Below, piece by piece: positions 1 to 10,665 of a stretch of 64,000 nucleotides of DNA. Origin of the DNA: Apoda limacodes (Eukaryota; Arthropoda; Insecta; Lepidoptera; Limacodidae); contig OX291548.1 of the NCBI GenBank assembly GCA_946406115.1, positions 13,628,373 through 13,692,372 on the forward strand, read 5' to 3'. Within the stretch, counting starts at the first letter, position 1, and every line of letters begins with the position of its first letter. Under the pieces are notes generated by a model. It did no database searches and was not told where the DNA came from. It worked only from the letters and a program-made list of their open reading frames with translations. Position numbers and translations under genes: made by a program.

Positions 1-485
1 ACCACATTAATATTTTAAATAAAATAGATTACTTGGCCATCGCATGAGAGTAAAGTATTAAAAAGAGTTTTGTTACCAGTTTTGATTTTATAATTTTCAA
101 ATTCTTTGTTGTTTGATTATAATATTTTAGCAAAAAATATTTCTAAACAAAATAAAAGAAATTACAAAAGTTCATTTCCGCATTTATTACTCAAAAATAC
201 TTTTACCTGTAAGAAAATCTCAACTGCATCATTCAGTGAACACCTTAATCAATCCGGGAACTCTACTTTTTTTTGTCCTTTATAATACTAATTTTAAATA
301 TGTAAATTTGCATATACAAATATAATAAAGTTATTATTATAGTAATATCTAATTTTACTTTTTAAGTCATTTATATTTTGTTATATTTTGAATTTGGTGC
401 TTGAAATTTAAAACTTAGTTACTTTTTAATTTTCAATTTGATTTTTTTTTTATAAAATCCATGTTTATTCATCAAATTTCCATAT
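1..485. other. AT-rich stretch, nothing recognised
   Basis: Long A and T runs, no coding pattern and no repeat that I can match elsewhere in the window. Confidence 0.5.
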
Positions 486-487
486 GC

Positions 488-645
488 ATTTAAAAAAATA
501 TAGTAAACTATTTGTAGGAAAAACTAGAATACCGTATAACTTTTGAACTACAAAATTTAACAGAAAAGTCATACACTGCAGACCTTGATATTTATTACTA
601 GAACATGTTTTCAAAATTTCGTGGTGTATTATCTGGAAGTGTCAA
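488..645 (-). repeat. Copy of a ~190-bp dispersed repeat family (family A)
   Basis: Read on the minus strand, this segment resembles the segments at 25735-25925, 29105-29275 and 36235-36425. Shared words are 'aaattttg(a/t)agacat', 'ctgcagtg' and 'ttctagtttttc'. It has no coding capacity and no visible target duplication. The class is unknown; a MITE or SINE is possible. Confidence 0.6.
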
Positions 646-1924
646 AAATTAGTGAAAAATGCGTTTGTATGAATCACGCTGAGAGGCGTTCTGAATCGTA
701 TTCTCCCAACATTTCAAATGATGAAAAATATAGAGTCTATTCCGTATATCTATATTCCGTCTATGTGATAATGTTAGTAATGATCATTGCATGAAAGTAG
801 TAAACAGAAGTATATAGAAACTGGATCAATTATACCACATCGGGTATAAAAAATTATTTAAACAATCGTGTTCTGATGTAAGCGACCTATGTCTTAAGAG
901 CTATTTATGAGATATTTATGTTATATACTTCTTAAGTAATTTATACCGTAATGACGCCTTGAAACTTTTAATTTTTTGTATGGAATTTAACGTTATTACA
1001 GTTTTGTAGTCACATTTATTGACTTTTTGCTACAACTTAGAGTCAGTGCACTAGATAACAAGCTATTCTAATTATTTAACCAACTTTCATCACAAACACA
1101 TGCAAAACACGCTTTAAAAATTTGCACAAGTGTTGGAACAATGGTCACTTCCAGATTTTTTATTGCATTAAATACAATAAATGAAAATCATTCAGTAAGG
1201 TAATGCACTAGAAAAAATCCAGTTTTATAACATATATTTTTTTCAAACCTTTAGATACTATAGTTTATCCACAAAATGTGCACAAAAACGGCGTATTTTC
1301 GCGATCTAGCCTATACCGCAGCCTTAATGAGAAATAAAGATCTTTAAACCGAACTAGGTAGAGTAATAAACTGGATCGATTCCAGCAAATTATATTTAGA
1401 ATCCTATTCCAGTATTGATTTCAACAACTTTTCTTTTCGTAAAAGATATCAAGCTGTCTAATTGGTTACTTACACATAATTAAATCATATTTTTCTTTTT
1501 ACGATTTTTTTTTTAAATAGATGACTTTTTAAATTTTTCATTACCAATGTAATAAACATGCTTACTAACTATGCTATACTATACTAAAGCTAACAATATG
1601 TTTCTAGGCTCGATATGGGTTCAGTAGTGTAATATTAGTTACAGTTTCAGCCATATTTAAAATAACCTGACCTACATTAATTCTAATCAGACGTTTGCGA
1701 TTTGCGATTACAACAGGAAAATGTAAATTGAAAATAATGGGTTGTTGGTGTTTTGTTTACACGAATACTTGTTGTTACCCGTAACTGTGTGTAGGTAACA
1801 ATTTGAATTAAGAGAATTTTGAATATTTTTTTAAAGGACACTGACTTCAATCAAGGGTTTTGTATCATGTATCTTTGCCGGTCTAATATTATACACCTCC
1901 TTTTTTTCTAATTATACCATTATT
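646..1924. other. AT-rich stretch, nothing recognised
   Basis: No coding region or known repeat was found. A 25-bp direct repeat ('tgtatcatgtatcttt...') starts near 1861 and recurs near 1935, at the edge of the SINE-like unit that follows. Confidence 0.45.
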
Positions 1925-1935
1925 AATTGGCATTT

Positions 1936-2255
1936 GTATCATGTATCTTTACCAGCCTCATATGTGCTCACTGTTGGGGCACAGCCTACTTCTTGGGCGA
2001 ATGTGATTTGGACCATAGTCCATTATGCGGACCAAGTACAAATTGTGGACTTCACAATATTCTTTTTTGACGTATGCAGGTTTCCTCACAATGTTTTTCT
2101 TTACCGAAAAGCCATTGGTGTAAACAAAAAGAATGTACTTGAGAGACTAATAAAGAGCTGATTGTTACACGCCGGGCTCGCATCTCTTCCCCTTTGAACG
2201 CGGGACAGGCTCCGAAACCATTAGCTTAGCCACTACTGACTCTAATACCTAGTAT
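1936..2255 (-). repeat. Degenerate tRNA-headed SINE-like element
   Basis: The segment matches, in decayed form, a repeat I recognise from many lepidopteran genomes: 'gttggggcacagcctac', then 'ggaccatagtcca', then 'gcaggtttcctcacaatgttttt'. A tRNA-like head lies at the right end. On the minus strand the head carries an A-box-like 'tggctaagctaatgg' and a B-box-like 'gcgttcaaaggg', so the element points leftward. The 75-residue open frame inside it is not evidence of a gene. Confidence 0.65.
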
Positions 2256-2694
2256 TACAAAAATCATAATATGTAATGTGTAGTTAGATATGAAAAATAA
2301 TGTTGCAAAAATACTGATGTATTTCTGAATATTTTATTAAATGAGGGACGAATAGCACGAAGAGTTCAAGGTAGTTTAGCTTGATGCGGTACGTGCGGGA
2401 GTAAAGAATTTAATTTGTACACTGTACTCGGTTATCATAAGTGAAATAACTAAATATTACTTACTTATGCTTATAGGTAAACAAAAAATAAAAATCCACC
2501 GCGGATTTAGGATAGAAAAGATTTAAGCTTTTTCCCCTGACGGATTTACTTAGGTTTGTAATAACTTATACTTACTTGTTTTTAGTCGGAGGATTTACAA
2601 TAATTTTGTTTAATCTTTTCTATAATACATCCTTCGAAGGATTTTTCTAAATTTTTAATAGATGCTTCTTGTTTTAACCTTTTAATTTACAAAA
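2256..2694. other. AT-rich stretch, nothing recognised
   Basis: No gene or repeat could be supported here. Confidence 0.4.
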
Positions 2695-2985
2695 AACGCC
2701 TTCAAGCGGTAACCATTCTGGCCGCTGCAGCGCCCTTTGGTTATCTACAGCTTTAAAACATGTCTTCAAAACTGCTCTGAAATGACATCTATATAATGCA
2801 AAAAACCGCATGGAAACCGTATAAATAGTTTCTGGGAATCCCTCAAGCGCCGACTATTGTGGCTGCTGCAGCGCTCTCTGGTGGTCTGCAGCAGTAAAAC
2901 ATGCCTAAGAACCTGCTCTATAATGATACCTTTAATTTAAAAAAAACCGCAATGAAATTAGTCTAGTAGTTTTCGAGGAAATTTT
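2695..2985 (+). repeat. Two diverged tandem copies of a ~142-bp unit
   Basis: 'ggccgctgcagcgccct' near 2718 is matched by 'ggctgctgcagcgctct' near 2861. After each come 'taaaacatg(t/c)ct', 'ctgctct' and a poly-A plus 'ccgca' stretch. The two units are clearly related but well diverged, so the duplication is old or the copies inserted independently. Confidence 0.65.
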
Positions 2986-2989
2986 CTAT

Positions 2990-3304
2990 ATTATTTTAGC
3001 TCTTTTGCTTATTTGCTGTAGACCAATGTGTCTTTTTTATATTTTGTGTTTTTATGGTTTCTTCTTTTATGTTAAATAAGATGATTAAATGCTTGTCTAT
3101 AGTTAAGGATACAATTTAATGCTTTTCTGCAGACATGGGCGGTATGTTAGTATCAAGTTCTGAAATGTGTTTTGCAACGATGTCACAAAATGTTTCTGTA
3201 TAAATAATCGCGCTCTTACGCACCACAGTACGCGCTAACACTAGTGGCAGACAGTGGCAGACTGAAGTGAGGGAGGAACACGTTTTGTTACTGCGTTTTA
3301 TATT
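2990..3304. other. No feature recognised
   Basis: AT-rich with no supported coding region. It ends next to the GC-rich repeat at 3305. Confidence 0.4.
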
Positions 3305-3500
3305 TTATGGCGGCTCCACATTAGTGCCGTGAAGCTCCGTGAAGTGAATGTGGATGGTTTTCGCGGCGTTCACGCGGGTTCACGCCTGTTCCGATCAGAG
3401 TCGGTATTTTGTCCCGCGACAAAGGGGTTCGCGCCTTTTCGCGCGGCGTTCACGCGCGCACACCCACATTCACGGCCCCGTGGCAGTTTACTCCAGACTA
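3305..3500 (+). repeat. GC-rich repeat beginning 'ggcggctccacatta' (family B)
   Basis: The same opening word occurs at 4487. An internal word, 'cccgcgacaaaggggttcgcg', recurs inverted near 6135-6160. The sequence is built of 'gaatgtgga', 'gttcacg' and 'cgcggcgttcacgcg' words in both orientations, the look of the subterminal repeats of a DNA transposon. PIF/Harbinger is my best guess. The two overlapping open frames here are not convincing genes. Confidence 0.5.
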
Positions 3501-3766
3501 CAAACGAGTACGGACGGAATAACGAAACTGAAATGCTATTTTTAGAGCATTACTTACCATTCGGAAAGTGTTCTGTGAGGTGCAAAAAACCCGCAACATA
3601 AGGATAAAAACAAAAATCATGATGCCTAGAGGCGGATTAGTACTCAATTGGATATTGAGATTAAAGAATTAAAAAAGTACTCTTTGCTGTCCAGTTATCG
3701 TTTATATCGAAAAAAGGTTTGTTATTTTGTATACATGATAATTGTTTGTTTGTTTATGTATGTACT

Positions 3767-4070
3767 AGCTGTTCCCCGTGGCTTCGCTCACGCAGAATTT
3801 GGTTTATCGTGATGAGATTTCTACGACATCTCTCGATCGCGATTATTATCAATCGGTATTACAAAGTTTTTAAAAGAAATTTTATGGCTAATTTTTTTTA
3901 CACCCTGGGTTACATTATTAAAGTTTTAGAAAGGATCCCCAATTTTTTCAAGTAATAAATATAGCCTATGTTATGTTGCCTGCTCAGAAATAATGTACCA
4001 TTTGAAAAACGAAAAAATTTTTGAAATCGGTCCAGTAGTTTTTTTCTTTATTCGTTATAAACATATTACG
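3767..4070 (+). repeat. 'actagctgttccccg' dispersed repeat (family C)
   Basis: Starts 'actagctgttccccgtggcttcgc', with later words 'tagcctatgttatgttgcc' and 'ttgaaatcggtccagtagtt'. These strings are typical of a very abundant lepidopteran repeat. Other copies are at 7472, 15897, 23690, 28390 and 29548. Open frames inside are shadows. Confidence 0.65.
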
Positions 4071-4231
4071 CTTAAGTGTAGTGTAATTTTTTTTTGTATC
4101 TTGTTAATTAGTATATTTTTAAGCACCCGCTATTATCTGTCCCAATATAAGGTTCTCTATCTATCTAAATGTTGCCCATTAAAAATTTCTAGTTAGCAGT
4201 AAGGCCGCCTGTAGCAAAATGTATTCTTTCA

Positions 4232-4475
4232 TTTTAGGGTTCCGTAGGGTTCCTAAAGGGTAAAAACGGGACCCTATTACTAGGACTTCGCTGTCCGTCC
4301 GTCCGTCCGTCACCAGGTTGTATCTCATGAACCGTGATAGCTAGACAGTTGAAATTTTCACAGATGATGTATATCTGTTGCCGCTATAACAACATATACT
4401 AATTTAATTTACTTGACGATTCGAAAGTGTTCTTAGTAACCCATTTGAATAAAAAGATTTTGATTTTGATTTTTT
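4232..4475 (+). repeat. 'agggttccgta' element (family D) running into a LINE-type 3' tail
   Basis: Contains 'agggttccgtagggttcc', 'gggaccctattactaggac' and a run of 'gtcc' units ('ctgtccgtccgtccgtccgt'). Similar blocks are at 28564 (+), 18245 (-), 13705 (-) and 51337 (+). The last 60 bp ('gacgattcgaaagtgttc' to 'gattttgattttgattt') resemble the 3' end of the LINE at 35383-36090. Confidence 0.65.
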
Positions 4476-4484
4476 TACTAAAAC

Positions 4485-4600
4485 TTTATGGCGGCTCCAC
4501 ATTAGTCACGGCGTGAATTCACGGCAAAGTCGTGCCCTCCACATTCACGGAATGCTCACAGTCGTTCATGAAACCCGACGTGAAATGGACTGTGGCAATA
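4485..4600 (+). repeat. Family B terminal-type sequence, possible left end of a PIF/Harbinger-like element
   Basis: Begins 'ggcggctccacattagtcac' with inner 'cacattcacgg' words. An inverted counterpart, 'gacgcgaatgtggagcc', lies at 6095-6112. The fragment at 4631-4939 sits between them, which fits one element of about 1.6 kb. I could not confirm a target duplication. Confidence 0.4.
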
Positions 4601-4630
4601 TATCACTATTTAGACGTCCAAAACAAGAAA

Positions 4631-4939
4631 GTTATTAGAAAGCGTTGGAAATAAAGAAGATGGTGGATGACTGAAATACATCGTAACCGATCAAGGTATG
4701 TTTGCTTGTGTAGTGAATTTTTGAATTGACTTAGTATATGATTAGAAATGTCTTTATTAATTGTATAAAATTAATTTCAGACTTTCTATGGAGAAGCAGT
4801 TATCTGAATTACATTCTCAACCAACGAGACGGGAAAGTATAAATAAAATACGCAATTTTGACAATTTTACATACATACGGGTCAAATTGATAACCTTTTT
4901 TTTTAAACAGTCGGTCAAAAAACATTTTTACACTTTGTA
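4631..4939 (+). pseudogene. Possible PIF/Harbinger-like transposase N-terminal fragment with an 85-bp intron
   Basis: Reading from 4631 gives a very basic, Trp-rich stretch: RKRWK, a TAA stop at 4652-4654, then RRWWMTEIHRNRSR. This runs straight into a splice-donor-like AG|GTATGT at 4696. A polypyrimidine stretch and CAG acceptor end at 4780, and the frame continues to 4937 as LSMEKQLSELHSQP followed by an NFDNF motif, then TAA. Harbinger-family transposases characteristically begin with an 'RRRWWV.P...R' block, then a short linker and an 'F...R(M/I)....F' block, so the order fits. The inference rests on a short motif. The in-frame stop and the loss of any DDE-bearing C-terminus mean it is dead. 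A chance basic stretch is the alternative. Confidence 0.33.
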
Positions 4940-6085
4940 AAGTACTTACTGATGATTGGCCGCTATACCCAATCATGGGCTTCTTATGTTTTTGAGATAA
5001 CACATGTTTCTTTAATGAAGACAATCTTGTAACTAAATTACAATAAAATTGCAAGCTTTGCAAAATGCAACATCAGGGTCCTCCTTAGCCCTAAAAATCC
5101 AAGGAGAAAGCAAAGGATCTTGTTCCTCAGATAGGTACTATTTACGTATTTTCTTTTCATCATGTACGGATCAGCATAGACACAAACACAACTGCATACA
5201 TTTAGGGCGCGGTCCTCGAGGCTTACCACAAAATACCACATATTAAATTAGTTTAAGTTATATTAAATCATCGGGAGTAGTAGTCAAAATTTGACAGTGG
5301 CAGCTGATGTACAAAATCAAAATACTTTATAAACGCCCGTGGTATTTTGTAGTAAATTGGTTTAACTTGGATTATTTTAGGGGTGTGTTCCAAATCGCAA
5401 CTAGAAACGTAAAAAGTGGTTTTGGGACGCCCGGGGTAGAGTAATTTTCAACTGTGAAGTTGAATTCTTTACACTGCCATAGAAAAGGTTGAAATTTACT
5501 CCTGTCAGTGTAAAAATTAACTGTCAAACTCCCATTCCAAAACGGGTTGATTTTTTAACTTTACCGGGCGATAATAACTCGGCGGGATTTGATACACAGC
5601 GTAGATTGAAGTGTCGGGACCGTGATTATGACGGCATTTGGTCATCTGTGTTCAAATATGGTCATGGTTTTTCGTACCGGGACCGCACTCTTAAACTGCA
5701 CAAACAGAAGAGAAGAGACGTAACAAGTCGACAAAAATTTATTGGAACCTCGATCAATTATGTCATGAAAAAATAAACCTTATCTCTGACTATTTACCGT
5801 TTATTCATATGGCGTACCTACGCGAAATAACAGGAAATCCCCGTGCTTTCACGCATAAGACAAAAGTTGCCAGCTCAGTAAGTAAAATGTTCTACCAAAT
5901 AAGTCATAAAAAATAAAGTATCTAATAAGACAAAGAAAATTAAGAGTTTTCTAATTGTATTAAAAAAAATAAGGATTTCTTTGAAATCTGCCAATTCCTG
6001 CCACTTTTTTAAATCATCAGCTTATTCTGCCAGACTTGAAATTTAGGAGCAAATCTGCCAAAATAGCAGAAATCTGCCACAAACG
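4940..6085. other. No gene supported
   Basis: Contains a 95-residue open frame (5489-5776) that resembles nothing I know and has no good start context. At 5985-6075 the word 'ctgcca' recurs five times, ending in 'ggtcaccctg'. Read on the other strand, 'cagggtgacc' is a DNA-transposon-like end, but no partner end was found. Confidence 0.4.
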
Positions 6086-6089
6086 GTCA

Positions 6090-6310
6090 CCCTGACGCGA
6101 ATGTGGAGCCTTGTCGCGTTCACGGCAAGTTTGCGCTCCGCGAACCCTTTGTCGCGGGTCAGAGTTCCGACAACAACTGGTAACGGGATTTTAGAGCCCT
6201 GCCATACACTCGTCGAGTGGCATGGAAAGAAGCAAGGAAAGAAGGCAAAGACGTAGTGTGGCAACATTACTCGCCATGCCGCTCGATATGCTCCTCGTCA
6301 TGCCCACCGC
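6090..6310 (-). repeat. Inverted copy of family B with a fold-back
   Basis: On the minus strand this reads 'cccgcgacaaagggttcgcg' and then 'ggctccacattcgcgtca', matching 3305-3500 and 4485-4520 in the opposite orientation. Further right, 'gtcgagtggcatgg' (near 6211) pairs with 'ccatgccgctcgat' (near 6274), a short imperfect hairpin. Confidence 0.45.
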
Positions 6311-6551
6311 TTCCTGTATTGTCGGTTTTTTTGGGCACGAGTCCAAGGATCTTTTGCGGAGCGTCGAGATTATTTGCGCGAGTAGTGTATGGGCAGAGAG
6401 GGCAACATGAGCAGCTCGAAGCAGAGGGGATACAATTTTATAAAGGCGTCTATCCCGTTGTAATGTTATCATGGGATTACATTTCAACGGGTAGATTTAG
6501 ATGTGTAGATAAAGACATGAGTCATCTAATTCACTAATAATAAAAATAATT

Positions 6552-6557
6552 TTTATT
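6552..6557 (-). terminator. AATAAA poly(A) signal for the EF-hand gene
   Basis: TTTATT on the plus strand reads AATAAA on the minus strand, about 65 bp past the stop codon of the gene at 6622-7287, in an AT-rich 3' region. Position and sequence fit a polyadenylation signal. Chance occurrence is possible in such AT-rich DNA. Confidence 0.5.
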
Positions 6558-6621
6558 TCAATATTATATATATATTTTTTTTATTATTATATAATAATAG
6601 AAATATTACAAAGCATAAGAT

Positions 6622-7287
6622 TTAGAATTGTAGTTTACCTTCAATGAAGTTGCCAGGCGCAGACCTGTCGTTTGTTGTAAAAAATTCCAGCCAAAGTTTT
6701 CTGTATTCTACCAAGGATATTTCATCTTTACCTTTACTTGCCTTTTTAAAAGCTTTTGATACCTCGCTTTTGGGAATTCCGAAAGCGGAATGGGTTTCGA
6801 CAAATTCATTTTCACTTACCAAACCATCCATATTTTCATCTAAGTAGAGAAACACTTGATTGCCGTAATATTTTATCCACATGTTTTTTACTATGTCTGG
6901 ATTACCAGTAAATTCAGTTAAAGTTTTGTTCCATTCTTCTAAAGAGACTCTTCCATCTTTATTTGCATCAACACCAACAGACATAGTTATCCAAAACTTG
7001 GACCATTCATCACGCAATTTTGTGTATTTTAAGTCTGTTTTCGCCCAGCCCCTTAATTTGGCAAGATAGGAGATCAGTTCATCAATGTTTTCCTTTCCAA
7101 AGCTACCTTTCTTATGACGATCAAAAAATGCGTTAAAGATGTAGCTCCATTTGGCCAATTGAAATTCAGTAATTGAATTAGTACGCGGTTTAAATGGCCA
7201 AAAGATAAACGTATCAGAAGGTAAAACGAAATTGAAAATAAGAATAAAAGTTAATAGATAACTTGCGTATGGATACATGTTTATCAC
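6622..7287 (-). CDS. Calexcitin-like EF-hand calcium-binding protein with N-terminal signal-like segment
   Basis: This is a 221-residue protein. Residues 8-22 form a hydrophobic stretch after MINMYPYA, consistent with a signal peptide or anchor. The rest is a four-EF-hand protein of the calexcitin/sarcoplasmic calcium-binding type. Two loops are canonical: DANKDGRVSLEE (107-118) and DENMDGLVSENE (150-161). The first (DRHKKGSFGKEN, 56-67) has His, Lys and a terminal Asn at ligand positions, and the fourth (around 183-194) lacks most ligands, so two Ca2+ sites are expected. Calexcitin hallmarks are the KLRGW segment after hand 1 and an APGNFIEGK C-terminus. Calexcitins are normally cytosolic Ca2+ sensors or buffers, so the leader is unusual and may direct this protein to the secretory path. 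The reading frame has no intron, so a retrocopy or single-exon gene is possible. Flanks are repeats, and expression is unproven. Confidence 0.85.
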   Translation of the reverse strand: MINMYPYASYLLTFILIFNFVLPSDTFIFWPFKPRTNSITEFQLAKWSYIFNAFFDRHKKGSFGKENIDELISYLAKLRGWAKTDLKYTKLRDEWSKFWITMSVGVDANKDGRVSLEEWNKTLTEFTGNPDIVKNMWIKYYGNQVFLYLDENMDGLVSENEFVETHSAFGIPKSEVSKAFKKASKGKDEISLVEYRKLWLEFFTTNDRSAPGNFIEGKLQF

Positions 7288-7471
7288 CTTTTTCTTTGTT
7301 ACTTTTTGACACCAATTAAATTGTAAGTTCCATTTAAATGGTAGTATAATTAATCAAAAATATGTAGATATGTTAATAAATTTAACGTAGTCTCATATTA
7401 ATTCACAATTATTGCTTACTTCATTAGTGTTGGCCTAAATACAATCCTTACTAGTCATACTTATTACTTAC

Positions 7472-7860
7472 TAGACTTTGCCAGCGGCTCTGCCCGCCCT
7501 GAATTCGGTTATCGCCGTGGAATTCCTTAATTAAGTATACAAATAAATTTTGCTATAGCAAGCTATAGCTGTAGTTATAATTCGTTTGAGCTCGGTTATA
7601 GTTAGTCCTGCGGGAACTTATTTATTTGTCGGGACACAAATAATAATAATTTTTCTTAAATATACAACAAAAAAGAGTATTTTTACAATTAGGTAGGTAA
7701 TATAAAAATTCTAATTATATATAAATAAATTCATCAGTTCCCGCAGGAATAACTATAACCCGAATCCAACGTGGATTGCCAGCTACAGAAAAAATCCCAC
7801 GCTGATTATCTACAGAATTAAGCATAGGCAGAGCCGGGGGCAAAAGTTAGCCTGTGTATA
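7472..7860 (+). repeat. Family C repeat copy
   Basis: Begins 'actagactttgccagcggct' and continues with 'gaattcggttatcgccgtgg', 'ctatagcaagctatagctg' and 'ggttatagttagtcctgcgg'. The pattern is repeated at 15897 and 28390. The segment 7735-7860 ('cagttcccgcaggaataact') reads like a second, inverted piece, so two copies may lie head to head. Confidence 0.6.
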
Positions 7861-7869
7861 TTATTGAAA

Positions 7870-8400
7870 TTGAAGATGCGATTTCAAAATTAATACTTTA
7901 CAACAACTAATAGTAAAGTAGATGGAATAATTAAAGTAAAATAATTAGTAATTTATAACTCGTCCTCGTTAGTAGGTATCTACTGTTTTTCTTTTTTTTT
8001 AACTTCGAAATCCGAAAGAAACATAATAAAGATAGCATAATACTAGTTTAATATCACATATCGTGCCTTATTTGGCAGATGCTCACTCTTCTGTGTGCAA
8101 TAGTATCCGGTCGAGTCGAGATACAGGATAGTGTACGACAATTAATATTCATGTGACATGCCCAATGCCACCGCGCGTCGCCTGCAACAGGTAGGTGCCA
8201 CAGGGTACATAATAACTAGGAAGTACAAAAGTACCTACAGAAGCGCAGTGCTGTTTAAGAATAAAAAAATACACGACATCGATGGCTGAAGTAACTCAAT
8301 GCTTGTTTACCACCTTGGTGATACATAAGAAATCCATAACGGATCTCTTCGCTGAGCTCTAGAATGGCCGGAGTGAATAAGAGCAGACACGCATTATCCC
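7870..8400. other. No feature recognised
   Basis: AT-rich with one moderately GC-rich patch near 8160-8210. No coding evidence. Confidence 0.4.
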
Positions 8401-8407
8401 GATCGAT

Positions 8408-8514
8408 CGTTAATCGGCCGAGAGTTTGATCGGGCATGGCACTGCCCGCGCACGTAACCGATTTTTTGATCGGACTATGAATGTCCGCGTGCAATACGAT
8501 TTTCAGTCGGCCGA
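8408..8514. repeat. Short inverted-repeat element around 'atcggccga'
   Basis: 'taatcggccgagagtttgat' at the left is opposed by 'tcagtcggccgattcatc' at the right, giving about 10 bp of terminal pairing across some 105 bp. It could be a tiny MITE; no clear target duplication is seen. Confidence 0.4.
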
Positions 8515-8702
8515 TTCATCTTATGTGCATTGGACGTTTACTATGGATTTCATACCATTAGCAAGGGTTAGTGCTATTCTTTTATAAATACGATATTAAT
8601 TATATTAATACTCACATTTATAATTACTCACATGCACGAAATTTACCCTTACGTTTGGCAAAACTATAACTTTCCTTCCAATTTATTTTATAGCAATAAT
8701 AT

Positions 8703-10275
8703 TCTAATTTAAATGTATGGTATTTAGACGACGGAACCCTAGGAGGTACAGTTGAACAAGTCAAAAATGATCTCGATAACATTTTTGGAAAATTTAAAAC
8801 AATTGACCTCGAACTCAATTTTACAAAATGTGAATAACTTATATCTGGTAGATTCTCAAATTGCAAAAAAAAAGAAATAATTCAACAGTTTGAAAACATT
8901 GCTCCAAATATTCATATCTTAGACAAAAGATCTCTTTACCTCCTAGATGCTCCAATTTTTTTGAAAGTATTGAACCCCTTCTTAGACATTGAAATCAAAA
9001 AATTTACTGATTGTTCTAATAAATTAGGTATTTTAGATTCTCATGTGGCTTTCACTATTTTAAAACACTGTCTTTTTGTTCCAAAGTTTACATTTATATT
9101 CGTTCGAGCCCAATTTGGAAATTTCACAATATTTTGGAAGAAATGGATGCCAGACTAAAATTAACGGTTGAATATATAACAAATTTATCACTCGCGATTC
9201 AGCTTGGTCTCAAGCAACTTTGCCAATTAATTTTGATGGCATTGGCATTCGCAAAATTTCTAGTATAGCTTTACCAGCTTATCTCTCCTCCGTCCACAGT
9301 GTGCAAGGCTTATGTAATAAAATTTTGAAAAATACAATCAAGATACCTTTTTTGTTAAAAGCTACAGAAGAGTGGAAGACACTTTGTCCCGGTGGAGATA
9401 TACCAAAGGAACCTCATGAACAAAAACTTTGGGACACTCCACTAGTACAGAGTGCTCATACTCTTTTACATCAAAATTTAAATAATGTTTCAGACAAAAC
9501 CCGCTTACTAGCAGTCTCGCAAAAAGAATCTGGCTATTGGCTTCAGACTATACCATCACGCAATGTGGGTACACTGCTTGACAGAGACAGCTTCAGAGTA
9601 GCTGTTGGTATTCGCCTCGGGGTTGCAATATGCTGTCCTCACAGATGCTCGTAGCGATGTTGATCAGTTTGGATTCCATGGACTTTCATGTCGAAAAAGT
9701 GCCGGCAGATTCTCCCGTCACGGCTCACTTAATGATGTAATCAAAAGGGCCCTTGCCACCATTAACGTACCTTCCATTCTAGAAACTGTAGGTGTAGTGC
9801 GTGATGATGTAAAAGGCCCGATGGTATGACACTCGTTCCCTGGGAGCGTGGCCGAGTTTTATTGTGGGACACCACTTGCGTAGATACCATGACACGATCT
9901 TATCTCAGGGAAACGAGTGCAAAAGCCACGGCGGCTGCCGAAAATGCAGAGCACAACAAGCGGCTCAAATATAGTAAATTACTTTCAGATTACATATTTG
10001 TGCCGTTTGCTGTAGAGACGCTCGGCCCATGGGGTCCATCTGCTCATAAGTTTTTTTAAATCTATTTTACCCCGCTTAAAAGCTGCTTCTGGCGACATGA
10101 GGGCTGGCTCATTTCTCGCTCAGAGAATAAGTATTTCGATTCAGAGGGGAAATGCAGCCAGCGTTCTTGGAACTCTACCACGCGGGCACACACTTTTTTT
10201 ATAATTAGCTTTTAAGTTTCTTAGTAGGTATATCGTTTTGTAATTACTGTATTATTAATGGTTAATAAAGATGTT
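8703..10275 (+). pseudogene. 5'-truncated R2-like non-LTR retrotransposon, copy A (RT palm to endonuclease)
   Basis: Homology to the copy at 20059-23345 begins at about 8703 with NLNVWYLDDGTLGG, the RT catalytic motif; YLDD is at 8721-8732 and intact. The reading is broken soon after by TAA at 8835. It resumes with an SAWSQATLP and GIGIRKISS segment (about 9205-9260), then LLAVSQKESGYW, then a damaged Cys/His knuckle ending HGLSC (about 9690), then a PD...D core: PDG at 9817 and WD with Asp at 9868-9870, 16 codons from the first Asp. Knuckle plus PD...D is the layout of the restriction-like endonuclease of R2-type LINEs. Frameshifts lie near 9640 and 9815. The N-terminus and first RT motifs are missing, as usual for 5'-truncated insertions. 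The 3' end is AT-rich, with AATAAAG near 10263. The clade is my inference. Confidence 0.7.
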
Positions 10276-10279
10276 TCCC

Positions 10280-10660
10280 CCCCTAATTGGGTCAACATTC
10301 TACACAATACATCTGTGATTTTGTGTATATCAATACGATCAGGAGCTAGATAGAGTCCTGATACATACGGAGGGACAGATGGACATATAGATTAACAGTA
10401 TATATCTTTCTAAATAATACCTACATTCTCCAACTTATTTTGCTCATTTCCATACCTAAATGTAGGTATGGGAACCCCAACCCCTTAAACGTAATTTAAA
10501 TATTGTTCGGTATTAATCAGAGGTTTTATCTTTAATAATCAATATTTAGGCATACTTGGAGAGATAATATACCTATTACATTATTCGTTAAACTTCATAA
10601 TATAAACCATGCTAATTACAAAATAAAATCACTTATTTCTATGTACATTTGTTTTAGGTA
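10280..10660. other. No gene; small palindrome
   Basis: Holds a near-perfect palindrome around 10449-10471 ('ccatacctaaatgtaggtatgg'-type arms). Otherwise AT-rich with nothing recognised. Confidence 0.4.
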
Positions 10661-10665
10661 AGAGC

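Noticed and set aside
3329..3601. Overlapping frames in the GC-rich block as a gene
   Set aside because: Both frames arise in palindromic family B repeat DNA that recurs at 4485 and, inverted, at 6090.
5489..5776. 95-residue frame as a gene
   Set aside because: No motif, no start context, and located within suspected transposon DNA.
5985..6090. Transposon end marked by repeated 'ctgcca' and 'ggtcaccctg'
   Set aside because: The 'cagggtgacc' end looks transposon-like, but no inverted partner or target duplication could be found in the window.
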